This document shows, one piece after another, positions 34,458 through 43,404 of a stretch of 64,000 nucleotides of DNA (the stretch's first letter is position 1; each line of letters begins with the position of its first letter). The DNA lies in the NCBI RefSeq assembly GCF_000382205.1, contig NZ_KB907790.1:496001-560000 (forward strand). The letters are read 5' to 3'. The DNA comes from Dyadobacter beijingensis DSM 21582 (lineage in GTDB: Bacteria > Bacteroidota > Bacteroidia > Cytophagales > Spirosomataceae). A program made the position numbers and the translations under genes. The notes below the pieces were generated by a model. It saw only the letters and a list, made by a program, of their open reading frames with translations, had not been told where the DNA came from and made no database searches.

Positions 34458-36446
34458 TCATTTGGACGGAACATAGAGCCATTTGCCGTCGGCTTCCCAT
34501 TGCAGCACATACCGCTGGCCGTGGTAGTCGAATGCCTGGCCGGCCGGTTTTTCGGCAATCACGACATCGGGGCGGAAGGCCGGGTCTTCCCGCACGTGCG
34601 ACGGATTGGCAACACGTACGTGTGCGAAAGTGCGTCCCGGTTGCCGCAGCAGGTACTGGTAGGCGTAGTCGAAACTGGCTTCTGTAAAATCAAAACCGAT
34701 TTTTTGCGGATTGCGTGCGTTTACCTGTGCTAAAAATACCTGCATTTCGGGCCAATGTTCGCCCCATAGCAACCGGCCGGGCTCTGCGGACAGGACGCTT
34801 TCCTGTTTCAGGTTCAGGTTGGCGGCGTCTATGCGGATATTCAAATGCAATGCGGAGTTGATCGGCGGGAATACTTTCTCGAAGAACCATTTGGTGGACA
34901 GCAGCGGGTGCGAGGAGCTGAGCAATGCAAACGGCAGCGCCGCCAGCCAAAGGAAAAGTGTAAGGAATTTGGCACCCCAGGCAGGTAATACCGATCCGAA
35001 AACCAATCCTACTAACGGCGCAGCAAGCAGGAAAAAAGCGATATGGAGCCGTGAACCATAGATTTGATAACCGATAAAAAAACAGAAAATAAGGAAGCTC
35101 ATGAAAGTGAGCGCGCCGTACCACCGGGCTGTTTTGGACAGCCGGGCCGTAAATAGCAGCGGAATGCAGAGGATGATAAGCCAGATGCCGAAAAAGTTGT
35201 GGGCAAAGTCCTCGTTGAAATTCAGCTTATTCATTTTAAAAGCCATGCCGGTGCCGGGCGCATTGATATCGACGCCCATGGCTTGGTGCACGTTTTCGAG
35301 TTGGCTTTGGAGGAAATTATTATAGCTGTTACCGGGTGAAATGAAGCCCAGATGCAGGAAAAGGTGTTTTAATACATTCGAAACATAATCGCCCGGACCG
35401 AAAAACGTTGTTTGGTTCCCCTTGCTGATGGTGCCCACCGGCGTGCCGAACAGCTCATAGGTCCGGTACCAGAACGGCACGTTGAGAACGAGCGTGAGGG
35501 TGAGCGACGCCGCTGCGAACCCGGCTATTTGCTTCCGCAGATCCTGCTTTCTGAGCATGCCAATGAGCAGGTAGATACCGAACGGCAAGGCGCAAAAGAG
35601 GAATGTCCCTTTGGTCATCATCCCTAGCGCACAGCAAATGGGGATGAGGTACAGGCTCGGCAGACGGTTGTTTTTTAGATAATCGAAGGCAAAAAATGCG
35701 GTGGCGACAATGAAAAAAGCTACCACAAGGTCGTTTTGCGTGGTCATCGATTCGAGGACGACGATCGGCAGCGTGGCGGCGAAGCATAATCCGACGCGAA
35801 GGGCTATCCTCGAACCGGAAAAATGACAGATAATCATCGAAATCAATGCGAGAATACCTGCCTGGCAAAACCACTGTACGAGCTCGAAATACCGCTCCGA
35901 GCCGGAGAGCAGAAAGGTGTGCAAATGGATGTATTCCGAAAACGGGCTGAATGAAATGGAGCGCTCGATGTGCGATGCGTAATGCGCCACATTGCCCTGC
36001 TGGACCCAGTAGCCGATCCTGCTCAAATGGTAGCTGAGTGAATCCTGGTTGTTCGGCACGGCAATCACTGCCACCACGAGCGTGATCGCATACAGCAGCA
36101 CGAGCATCGCGACGGTCCGCAGCCCAAGGGTTTGGCAAAAACTGCGGAGGCCTTTGAGCCAGCTTTGCGCGATGGCTCCAACCGAAGCATTATGCGTTTT
36201 TCGAAGCCTGAACCATAGAAAGGATAATGCCGCATTATACAGCACCCAGCTTCCGGTAATGGCCGGCCGGTTAACCTGATTGAATGCACCCAGCAACTCG
36301 GTACTGACCGCGATAAACAGGAAAAGCAGAATCGCGCCGGAGAGCAGCGAACGGCGCAGAGGCTGCCCGGAATCCTGGTAAAATGCCAGGTAGCAGTTGG
36401 CCGTAGCCAGTAATAGCGCCGTTGGGATCAGTAGCATCATGGGCAA
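34458..36446 (-). CDS. GT-C fold (family 39-like) membrane glycosyltransferase
   Basis: 662 aa with about 12 hydrophobic helices. The first external loop carries NNQDSLSYHLSRIGYWVQQG, the acidic motif position where GT-C enzymes bind the lipid-phosphate sugar donor; MTTQNDLVVAFFIVATAFFAF and ALGMMTKGTFLFCALPFGIY match the ArnT/PMT-like scaffold. The C-terminal 160 residues are soluble and likely periplasmic. It would move a sugar from a polyprenyl-phosphate donor to protein or lipid; the acceptor is unknown. It heads a two-gene operon with the small anchored protein. The start at 36446 gives a normal first helix. Confidence 0.82.
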   Translation of the reverse strand: MPMMLLIPTALLLATANCYLAFYQDSGQPLRRSLLSGAILLFLFIAVSTELLGAFNQVNRPAITGSWVLYNAALSFLWFRLRKTHNASVGAIAQSWLKGLRSFCQTLGLRTVAMLVLLYAITLVVAVIAVPNNQDSLSYHLSRIGYWVQQGNVAHYASHIERSISFSPFSEYIHLHTFLLSGSERYFELVQWFCQAGILALISMIICHFSGSRIALRVGLCFAATLPIVVLESMTTQNDLVVAFFIVATAFFAFDYLKNNRLPSLYLIPICCALGMMTKGTFLFCALPFGIYLLIGMLRKQDLRKQIAGFAAASLTLTLVLNVPFWYRTYELFGTPVGTISKGNQTTFFGPGDYVSNVLKHLFLHLGFISPGNSYNNFLQSQLENVHQAMGVDINAPGTGMAFKMNKLNFNEDFAHNFFGIWLIILCIPLLFTARLSKTARWYGALTFMSFLIFCFFIGYQIYGSRLHIAFFLLAAPLVGLVFGSVLPAWGAKFLTLFLWLAALPFALLSSSHPLLSTKWFFEKVFPPINSALHLNIRIDAANLNLKQESVLSAEPGRLLWGEHWPEMQVFLAQVNARNPQKIGFDFTEASFDYAYQYLLRQPGRTFAHVRVANPSHVREDPAFRPDVVIAEKPAGQAFDYHGQRYVLQWEADGKWLYVPSK

Positions 36447-36531
36447 GAAAATAGGTCCTGTTCGGCAATCAGGAGCTTAAAGCTAACTATTTCGCGGCAA
36501 AGAAATCCTATTAATTCGGGGTAAGAGGGCT

Positions 36532-37560
36532 TTAACGGAGTGGAAAAAGCGGGCGGATTTGCCGGATAAGTTCCTGAACGGAAGACACTTTGAATGCCAG
36601 GTTTTCAAAGAATATTTCCGCTTCGAAACCGTCCGGCGTGTCGGCAGCGCTGATGCGGCAGGGCGCATCACGGTAGCGGCTGATGCCCAGACCTTCGCGT
36701 TCGAGCGCGCGCCTGGCCCAGAAAACCGGCCCTACGGCACCTTCGAGGTAGATTTGGGCGGTGTCTACCGGCCGATGGATAACAAAAGTGCCCGTCGCGC
36801 GGTCGAATGAGAAGCCGTTCCGGGCAAAGGTCGTTTCAAACGAGCCATTCAGCACCAGGTCTTCGGGTAACCCGGCCAGCAACGTACCGTCGGCGTGCAT
36901 GAGCCATACTTCGTCGGCGGTTTGCAGGGCCAGGTCGAGCTCGTGTGTGCTCAGGAGGATCGCCTTGCGCGTGTCGCGTGCGAGCGTGTGCAGGAGGCGC
37001 ATCATTTCGACCCGGTTGGGCAGATCGAGGTGTGCGGTGGGTTCGTCGAGCAGGATCAGCGGGGTGTCCTGGGCGAGTGCGCGGGCGAGCATCACTTTTT
37101 GCCTTTCGCCGTCGCTTAACTGGTGCATATGACGGTCGAGCAGGGGACTAATGCCGGCTTGTTCAATGCTTTGAGCGATTTTCGAATGGTCGTTTTCGCT
37201 GAGCGAACCGAGCCAGCCGGTGTAAGGTGTACGGCCGAGGACGACCACCTCACGGGCGGTGAGATTACCGGCGTCGATGCGGTCGGTGAGCACCAGGCTC
37301 AGTTTGCGGGCCAGTTCGGCGGGTTTCAATGCGCCGAGCGGCTGCCCGTCGATGATGATTTGGCCGCTTAATGCAGGCTGTAAACCGCCAAGTGTACGCA
37401 TTAATGTTGATTTTCCCGCGCCGTTGGAACCGAGCAAACAGACAAGATTCCCCGGTTGAAGGCGTACGTCGAGCTGTGCGGCAACCGTCCGCTCATGACC
37501 GGACGAGCGGTAGCCGATGGCCAGCGCGCGGGTTTCGAGAATGGCGGCGGGGTTTATCAT
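36532..37560 (-). CDS. FecE/BtuD-type ABC transporter ATPase with C-terminal extension
   Basis: 342 aa. The nucleotide-binding domain has Walker A GSNGAGKS (residues 44-51), signature LSDGERQKVMLARAL, Walker B LILLDEPTAHLD and the H-loop STHELDLA. It powers uptake of an iron chelate, haem or cobalamin. After about residue 260 come roughly 80 extra residues (YLEGAVGPVFWARRALERE ... FEAEIFFENLAFKVSSVQEL), not usual for this 255-aa family. They have a beta-alpha pattern that could be a regulatory or dimer domain. The ATG overlaps the permease stop by 4 nt; it is the third gene of the importer operon. Confidence 0.93.
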   Translation of the reverse strand: MINPAAILETRALAIGYRSSGHERTVAAQLDVRLQPGNLVCLLGSNGAGKSTLMRTLGGLQPALSGQIIIDGQPLGALKPAELARKLSLVLTDRIDAGNLTAREVVVLGRTPYTGWLGSLSENDHSKIAQSIEQAGISPLLDRHMHQLSDGERQKVMLARALAQDTPLILLDEPTAHLDLPNRVEMMRLLHTLARDTRKAILLSTHELDLALQTADEVWLMHADGTLLAGLPEDLVLNGSFETTFARNGFSFDRATGTFVIHRPVDTAQIYLEGAVGPVFWARRALEREGLGISRYRDAPCRISAADTPDGFEAEIFFENLAFKVSSVQELIRQIRPLFPLR

Positions 37561-38609
37561 GAGAATGCGGAACGAAGGTTATTGCGGCGGATAATGATCC
37601 AGATCACGACCGGCGCGCCGAGTAGCGAAGTGACGACGTTGATCGGAATGACGGTTTGTGAGCCGGGAAGCTGCGCGATAATGTCGCAAAGCAGCAGCAG
37701 TACAGTGCCCGTAAGGCAGGTGGCGGGAATGAGCACGCGGTGGTTGGACGTGCCGAGCAGCGAGCGGGTAATGTGCGGAATGGCAATGCCTACGAAGCCG
37801 ATCGGGCCGCAGAATGCGGTAATGCTGCCCGTAAGCAGGCTGGTACTGAACATGATCAGCAGCCTGGTGCGGCCCACGGTAAGGCCCATGCTTCTCGCGT
37901 AATTTTCACCTAACAATAAGGCATTAAGTGATTTGGAAGAGGCAAATGCCAGTAGCAACCCGGCGATCACGACCGCGGAAAGGACATATAAATGGTAGCC
38001 CGTGACGCCGCCAAGCGACCCGAACGTCCACATAATATACTCCTGCAACTGCTCAGGCTGGCTGAAATATTGCCAGATACTGATGATCGAAAGCGTAATG
38101 GTGCCGATCATGACGCCTACGATGAGCAGGATCACATTGTCGCGGATGCGCCCGGCGATGAGCAGGATGAGCGACAGCACCGCCGCCGAACCCATCGAAG
38201 CCATGCCGATGATGAGCCAGCTCCCCGAAATGCCCAATTGGCTGATCGCGTACATGCTCGCGCTGCTCCCGCCTGCGAGCATGACTGCCGCCACGCCCAG
38301 CCCGGCGCCCGCGGTAATGCCTAGCTCCGACGGTCCCGCTAGCGGATTGCGGAACAATGTCTGCATTTGCAACCCACTGACGGATAGTGCACAGCCAGCG
38401 AGAATGGCGGTGATGGCTTTGGGTAAACGAATTTTTTCAATGATAAAAAGCCACGCCCGGTTGTCCGATTCGCCGGAGGTGATAATGCGAAATACTTCCT
38501 TAAAAGGGATTGCCACGGAGCCCAGCATAATATCGAGGCAGAAGAGCGCCACCGCCAACACGCCAAGAAATACGAACATCGAGCCGCTTCTTTGATCGCC
38601 CTGCATCAT
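37557..38609 (-). CDS. FecCD/BtuC-type ABC transporter permease
   Basis: 350 aa with about ten membrane helices and the FecCD landmarks LRLPKAITAILAGCALSVSGLQMQTLFRNPLAGPSELG (quoted only as position ~50-90: the conserved R-L-P and N-P-L-A segments), the GAGLGVAAVML helix, and the coupling-helix region FCGPIGFVGIAIPHITRSLLG. It forms the transmembrane channel for siderophore, haem or B12. Both junctions with the neighbouring genes are 4-nt overlaps, showing tight translational coupling. Confidence 0.94.
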   Translation of the reverse strand: MMQGDQRSGSMFVFLGVLAVALFCLDIMLGSVAIPFKEVFRIITSGESDNRAWLFIIEKIRLPKAITAILAGCALSVSGLQMQTLFRNPLAGPSELGITAGAGLGVAAVMLAGGSSASMYAISQLGISGSWLIIGMASMGSAAVLSLILLIAGRIRDNVILLIVGVMIGTITLSIISIWQYFSQPEQLQEYIMWTFGSLGGVTGYHLYVLSAVVIAGLLLAFASSKSLNALLLGENYARSMGLTVGRTRLLIMFSTSLLTGSITAFCGPIGFVGIAIPHITRSLLGTSNHRVLIPATCLTGTVLLLLCDIIAQLPGSQTVIPINVVTSLLGAPVVIWIIIRRNNLRSAFS

Positions 38610-39775
38610 CTGGGAAGCTGTTTGTAGTAAACAAACCGATGGTTCGGCAGCAGCTCGGGGTGAAAAATCCGGATCATATCGGCCAGCACCTTATGCGGGT
38701 TTACGCTGCCCGATTCGAAGAAATCGTTCGAGCCGGTTTCGCTTACGACGCGGTTGTAGCTGTATAGTTTGCCTGTTTTAAATGCCTTGAAATCGCCGTA
38801 GCGGGCATCGAGGGCGAGAATGGCCGGCTGGGTGTCGCGGATGTCGAAACCGACATTGAGCCAGAAATCTGCTTTGAGTGCAAATGGGTACACGGATTCG
38901 AAACTGAGCGGCAAGCTGCCGGCATCGGGCGTATTGTTCCACGGGTAATAGGCGCCCGCGTCTTTGAAAAAACGGGCCATATAGCTGTTTCCACCGGGTA
39001 TAAACCATGCATCTTTCGTGTTCAGGCCGGAGAGTACCGACGGTTTGGGCGTTGCATTTGCCGCCAATGCCGTCAGTTTGCCATACTCGGATTCCACTTC
39101 GGCAAATTTTTCGTTCACGAGCGCCTCCTTATCCAGCAATGCGGCCATGAGTTTCACCCATTCGGCGCGGGCTAGGGGTGTCCGCTCGACCCATTCGGAA
39201 TTGATCAGCACGGGAATGCCGGCCTCTTTCAGTAAACGGTAGTGATCCATCTTACCACCCGGGTTACCGATCGTCATCACTACGCCCGGATGCATCTCAA
39301 TCAGTTTCTCGTCGTTCAGTCCCTGGTCGCGCCCTACTTCCACCACTTTTCCGGCTTTTATCATTTCCACGACTTTGGGCGAATACACATATTGCAGGCT
39401 GCCGAGGCCCGTCAGCACATTTTCAGCATCGAGGAAACCAAGTAACCCCACATGCATAGACGACATAGCGGCCAGGCTCTGCACCGGAATTTCGATATGC
39501 TGTGCACGCGGGTAACCCTGAGGCGCATTCGCCCCCTTTTTTTGCAGGATATATTGCAAAGTATCCCCCTTCTCACCGAACGGATTGATAATGCTGACGA
39601 GTTTGTAATCTTTGAAATACTGAATAGCAAATCCCTTTGCATGGAAAATCTCGGTTTTGACAAACTGCGTAGCCGTATCCGCAGCCGCTGTTTCACTACC
39701 ATGGTCTCCGCCCGATGACGTGCAGCTGTAAATGAATAATGTCAGGAAAAGGAGCAAGTGGGGAATTTGCGGCAT
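38606..39775 (-). CDS. FecB/BtuF-type substrate-binding lipoprotein
   Basis: 389 aa. The signal peptide ends in a lipobox-like FIYSC (Cys18), so the protein is tethered. The class III binding-protein fold shows in GLGSLQYVYSPKVVEMIKAGKVVEVGRDQGLNDEKLIEMHPGVVM (about residues 120-165) and in AGIPVLINSEWVERTPLARAEWVKLMAALLDKE. It captures the ligand for the FecCD/FecE pair. The ligand (Fe-siderophore, haem or cobalamin) cannot be told from sequence. It is the first gene of the operon; its promoter overlaps a 29-bp palindrome. Confidence 0.92.
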   Translation of the reverse strand: MPQIPHLLLFLTLFIYSCTSSGGDHGSETAAADTATQFVKTEIFHAKGFAIQYFKDYKLVSIINPFGEKGDTLQYILQKKGANAPQGYPRAQHIEIPVQSLAAMSSMHVGLLGFLDAENVLTGLGSLQYVYSPKVVEMIKAGKVVEVGRDQGLNDEKLIEMHPGVVMTIGNPGGKMDHYRLLKEAGIPVLINSEWVERTPLARAEWVKLMAALLDKEALVNEKFAEVESEYGKLTALAANATPKPSVLSGLNTKDAWFIPGGNSYMARFFKDAGAYYPWNNTPDAGSLPLSFESVYPFALKADFWLNVGFDIRDTQPAILALDARYGDFKAFKTGKLYSYNRVVSETGSNDFFESGSVNPHKVLADMIRIFHPELLPNHRFVYYKQLPR

Positions 39776-39787
39776 GTTGGTTGAATG

Positions 39788-39820
39788 TTTGAACGACCGG
39801 CGACCGGTCGTTCAAAATTA
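39788..39820 (-). promoter_or_regulatory. promoter -7 box overlapping a perfect palindrome (operator candidate)
   Basis: The minus strand reads TAATTTTG at 39813-39820, an exact -7 box 37 nt before the substrate-binding-protein ATG. The start site would fall inside a perfect inverted repeat: arms 39788-39800 and 39804-39816 (13 bp each, core GAACGACCGG/CCGGTCGTTC) around CGA. Its GC-rich GACCGGTC core resembles TetR-family operators and is unlike an AT-rich Fur box. It could alternatively be the terminator of the DUF5618 gene, though no T-run follows on that strand. Confidence 0.5.
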
Positions 39821-39849
39821 CTCAAAGGCGTGGAAAATTCGAGGTAATG

Positions 39850-40245
39850 CTAAATGTAGGTCAGCATTTGCCGGACACGGCTCATGCCGTTTTGTATCGT
39901 ATCCACTGATCTGGTGCCATGGTAGTAGCCCGCCAGATGAAGGTCATCATACACGTTCGCGAGAATGCGAAGTAGTTTTTTGTCATGCTTTGTCAACCGT
40001 ATCATGTAGTCTTCAATGCTTTTCGGTTTTGTAAAATGAATTCCTTCCCGCTGCCTGAGGTATTCGTCCAAAATCAGCAAAGCCGCCGAATAGGCCGTGC
40101 CGGAAGCCATTTTTACATATTTGATGTCTTTGTAGAGTCCATCTTTCTTTCCTGCTTTTTCACTCAGGATCTGACGCGCGTTTTCCAGGTAGCGTTCGGC
40201 TTCCTGCGCGGGTGTGAGGGCTGTATTTTGCGCTGAATGTGGCAT
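39850..40245 (-). CDS. DUF5618 family protein
   Basis: 131 aa, all-helical and cytoplasmic. It matches the DUF5618 pattern: EAERYLENARQILSEKAGKKDG, YKDIKYVKMASGTAYSAALLILDEYL and KKLLRILANVYDDLHLAGYYHG. The family is restricted mostly to Bacteroidota, of unknown function, and reminiscent of HEPN-type helical bundles, but no R-x(4)-H catalytic motif is visible. It is a single gene on the minus strand; the palindrome 34 nt downstream separates it from the importer operon. Confidence 0.8.
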   Translation of the reverse strand: MPHSAQNTALTPAQEAERYLENARQILSEKAGKKDGLYKDIKYVKMASGTAYSAALLILDEYLRQREGIHFTKPKSIEDYMIRLTKHDKKLLRILANVYDDLHLAGYYHGTRSVDTIQNGMSRVRQMLTYI

Positions 40246-40558
40246 AGTGTTGTATTTTGGTTAGGTCATATCCCTTGATACGAGCGATGCACAGGAAAGT
40301 AACACTCAATTTACCAATAAATTTCCGATGCTTTTCGTAACTGAACCGGCCATAGTTTTTTTGGTGACTTAAATAGCATATAAGTTACATCGCCTCTATC
40401 CCGAATGAATCATTTTTATACCAATTTAACATTTGCACGGATGTTTCGCGTGCCGTTCCAGAATTATCCCTACGGCACCCACGCGTTTTTTGACCACGAT
40501 CAGAAACTGCTCGAAATCGCGCTGGTGCATTTGGCATACTTTTGATAAATTTCAAAAT
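40246..40558 (+). other. 313-nt spacer with promoter for the repair cluster
   Basis: The divergent region between DUF5618 and the ligase-associated cluster. TACTTTTG at 40537-40544 is an exact TAnnTTTG box 15 nt before the exonuclease ATG. A 34-codon ORF (40441-40545) is the only other open frame and I do not count it as a gene. Confidence 0.45.
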
Positions 40559-41668
40559 ATGCCGAAACAGCCACTTCTTCAATTTACCGGGAAAAGTATA
40601 TACTGCGCCGTTGCCGACGTCCATATCGACCCCTGGATACCCGTCGGGCGAGCGATCATCACACACGCGCACAGCGACCATGCGCGCTGGGGAAGCCAGC
40701 ATTACCTCGCCCACAAGGACAGCGAGCCGATCCTGAGGCTGCGGCTGGGGCAGGATATCAACTTGCAGACGGTGGGTTACGGCGAGAAATTCATGATCAA
40801 CGGCGTGAAGTTTTCACTCCACCCGGCCGGGCATATTATCGGCTCGGCGCAGGTGCGGGTAGAGTATCAGGGTGAAGTGTGGGTGGCCAGCGGCGACTAC
40901 AAGCTGGAAAACGACAACTTTGCGACGCCTTACGAGCCCGTCAAATGCCACGTTTTTATCACTGAATCCACATTTGGATTACCTATTTACAAGTGGCAGC
41001 CGCAGCAGCAGGTCATGTCGGAGATCGACCACTGGTGGGCGCAAAACCGTATGGAAGGTAAAGCAAGCGTGCTGATGGGTTATTCGTTGGGCAAAATGCA
41101 GCGGATTTTGAAGAATATTCAGTTGCAGGATACGGTGCTGTATGCGCACGGGGCCATTTATACGGTGAATGAAAGGCTGCGCGAAGCGGGTTTTGACTTG
41201 CCCGAGCTGACATTGGTGACCAAAGAAACCGACCGGAAACTTTTCCGCGGCGCATTGGTACTGGCACCGCCCTCGGCAGATGGTACTACGTGGATCAAGA
41301 AATTTGCTCCTTACTCTGTGGGCTACTGCTCGGGCTGGATGGCCTTGCGCGGGGCTAAAAACCGCCGTGCCGTAGATCAGGGATTTGTGCTAAGCGACCA
41401 CGTCGACTGGCCGGACCTGAACCGCGCCGTGAAAGAAACCTGTGCCGAAAAAGTGTTCGTGACGCACGGTTATACGAGCATTTTCTCCCGTTGGCTCAAT
41501 GAAAATGGCATCGAAGCCGCGGAAGTGACGACGATGTACGGCAATGAGGATGAAAATGAGGAGGAGGAAGTGGTACAGGATGCCGCGGTGGCGACGGCGT
41601 CTTACGAGGAGCATAAGCAGGAGCTCGACGGAGAAGCGAAGGACAACGAAAACCGTTTGGAACGATGA
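40559..41668 (+). CDS. ligase-associated DNA exonuclease (metallo-beta-lactamase fold)
   Basis: 369 aa from the ATG at 40559, where the family's MPKQPLLQFTGKSIYC start aligns; upstream in-frame codons are not conserved-looking. The metal ligands H36-x-H38-x-D40-H41 (ITHAHSDHA) and later HPAGHIIGSAQV, GDYKLE and LSDHVDW define a two-metal nuclease of the SNM1/CPSF-like group. It is the first gene of the LPD repair cluster and overlaps the ligase gene by 4 nt. Known homologues process DNA ends before sealing. An acidic tail (DENEEEEVV) is unusual but probably a linker. Confidence 0.93.
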   Translation: MPKQPLLQFTGKSIYCAVADVHIDPWIPVGRAIITHAHSDHARWGSQHYLAHKDSEPILRLRLGQDINLQTVGYGEKFMINGVKFSLHPAGHIIGSAQVRVEYQGEVWVASGDYKLENDNFATPYEPVKCHVFITESTFGLPIYKWQPQQQVMSEIDHWWAQNRMEGKASVLMGYSLGKMQRILKNIQLQDTVLYAHGAIYTVNERLREAGFDLPELTLVTKETDRKLFRGALVLAPPSADGTTWIKKFAPYSVGYCSGWMALRGAKNRRAVDQGFVLSDHVDWPDLNRAVKETCAEKVFVTHGYTSIFSRWLNENGIEAAEVTTMYGNEDENEEEEVVQDAAVATASYEEHKQELDGEAKDNENRLER

Positions 41669-43263
41669 AACAGTTTGCAGAACTCTTCATGAACCTCGAC
41701 CGCACGAACAAGACGAATGCGAAAGTCGATTTGCTGAAAAACTATTTTCTCAGCGCGACCGACGACGATAAATTGTGGGCGCTAACGCTCTTTACCGGGC
41801 GCCGGCCGTCATTCAAAGTGAACCGCACGCAGGTGAAGGAATGGGCGGCCGGGGAAGCCGGTATTCCGATGTGGCTTTTCCAGGAAAGCTACCACAGCGT
41901 GGGCGACCTGGGCGAAACGATCTCGCTGCTTTTGCCCCGGACGAGCCTTGGCGGGTCGGATAAGTCGCTTTCCGAATGGTTCCGTTACCTCGGCATGCTG
42001 CCCGGCATGACCGACGAGGAGAAGCGCGATCACATTATGCAGGCCTGGATGCAGCTTTCGCAGCACGAGACGTTCGTGTTCAACAAGCTGCTGATGGGCA
42101 GTTTCCGCATCGGCGTCTCGCAGACGCTCGTCGTGCGGGCGCTCGCGGAAGCCACCGAAACCGATTCCAATGTGATCGCACACCGGGTAATGGGCCAATG
42201 GGACCCGCAGGGAACGACTTTCGAGCAGCTGATCCTCGATAAGGGTGAAAATGACAATGCATCACGGCCCTATCCGTTTTTTCTCGCTTACCCGATAGAA
42301 GGCGACGTGGCCGATCTCGGTGAGGCGCAGGACTGGTTTGCGGAATGGAAATGGGACGGTATTCGTTCGCAGATTATTTACCGGAACAAAGAGTTGTTTA
42401 TCTGGACACGCGGCGAGGAACTTTCCACCGAAAAATTCCCCGAACTGCATTTCCTGTCGGACGTGCTGCCGGAAGGTACCGTACTCGACGGGGAGATCGT
42501 GACTTATGCCAATGGCCGGCCGATGCCGTTCAATGTGCTGCAAACGCGGATTGGCCGGAAGAATTTGTCCAAAAAAGTGCTCGAAGAAGCACCGGTGGCT
42601 TTCCTGGCCTATGATCTGCTGGAAGCTAACGGCGTCGACATTCGCGGTCTCACGCAAGCGCAGCGCCGCACGCAGCTTGAAGCGATCCATGCGAGTGTGC
42701 CCGTGCAAAGCCATTTTAACCTGTCGCCATTGATCGCGTTCACGAACTGGCAGCAGCTCCGTGAACTGCACCCGCAATCGCGCGAGAACATTGCCGAAGG
42801 GTTCATGATCAAACGAAAAGCGAGCACCTACCAGGTAGGCCGCAAAAAAGGCGACTGGTGGAAATGGAAAATAGATCCGCTCAGTGTGGATGCCGTGCTC
42901 ATTTACGCCCAAAAAGGTTCCGGCCGCCGCGCGGAGCTCTTCACAGACTACACCTTTGCCGTGTGGGGTGACGACGGCAAGCTGGTACCCTTCGCCAAAG
43001 CCTATTCCGGCCTCACCGACGCCGAAATCGGCCAGGTAGATTATTTCATCAAACGTAACGTCCTCGAAAAATTCGGTCCGGTGCGGACGGTAAAGCCTGA
43101 GCTGGTTTTCGAAATCGGGTTCGAGGGGATCAACGAATCTTCGCGGCACAAATCGGGCATCGCGGTACGTTTTCCAAGGATTTTAAGGTGGCGGAAGGAT
43201 AAGAAAGCGGAGGAGGCGGATAGTCTGGAGAGTTTGCGGGATATTCTTTCCAGTTATAAATGA
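41665..43263 (+). CDS. ATP-dependent DNA ligase (LigC/LigB-like, repair cluster)
   Basis: 532 aa. An N-terminal DNA-binding domain (about 1-200) precedes the adenylyltransferase core: motif I KWDGIR with the nucleophile K229, motif III region VLDGEIVTY, motif IV EGFMIKRKAS and motif V WWKWKIDP. The OB-fold domain completes it (RRAELFTDYTFAVWGDD, VFEIGFEGI). It seals nicks using ATP, unlike the NAD-dependent replicative LigA. The 4-nt overlap with the exonuclease gene shows coupled translation. The helicase gene follows after 141 nt. Confidence 0.96.
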   Translation: MKQFAELFMNLDRTNKTNAKVDLLKNYFLSATDDDKLWALTLFTGRRPSFKVNRTQVKEWAAGEAGIPMWLFQESYHSVGDLGETISLLLPRTSLGGSDKSLSEWFRYLGMLPGMTDEEKRDHIMQAWMQLSQHETFVFNKLLMGSFRIGVSQTLVVRALAEATETDSNVIAHRVMGQWDPQGTTFEQLILDKGENDNASRPYPFFLAYPIEGDVADLGEAQDWFAEWKWDGIRSQIIYRNKELFIWTRGEELSTEKFPELHFLSDVLPEGTVLDGEIVTYANGRPMPFNVLQTRIGRKNLSKKVLEEAPVAFLAYDLLEANGVDIRGLTQAQRRTQLEAIHASVPVQSHFNLSPLIAFTNWQQLRELHPQSRENIAEGFMIKRKASTYQVGRKKGDWWKWKIDPLSVDAVLIYAQKGSGRRAELFTDYTFAVWGDDGKLVPFAKAYSGLTDAEIGQVDYFIKRNVLEKFGPVRTVKPELVFEIGFEGINESSRHKSGIAVRFPRILRWRKDKKAEEADSLESLRDILSSYK

Positions 43264-43404
43264 TCTGATACCGGTTTGAATATTTCCAATTCTTATTGAA
43301 CAATTATAATATTGATGTACGGCTTGCATGGTTGTAGACCCCCCGACCGAAGTTAGCATACTCAGAATAGTTGATCTCATTTAAAAAATATAACAAACTT
43401 TCCC

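Noticed and set aside
40441..40545. 34-codon ORF (starts MFRVPFQNYPYG) before the exonuclease gene
   Set aside because: No recognisable homology, it overlaps the promoter of the repair cluster, and it is too short to support by sequence alone.
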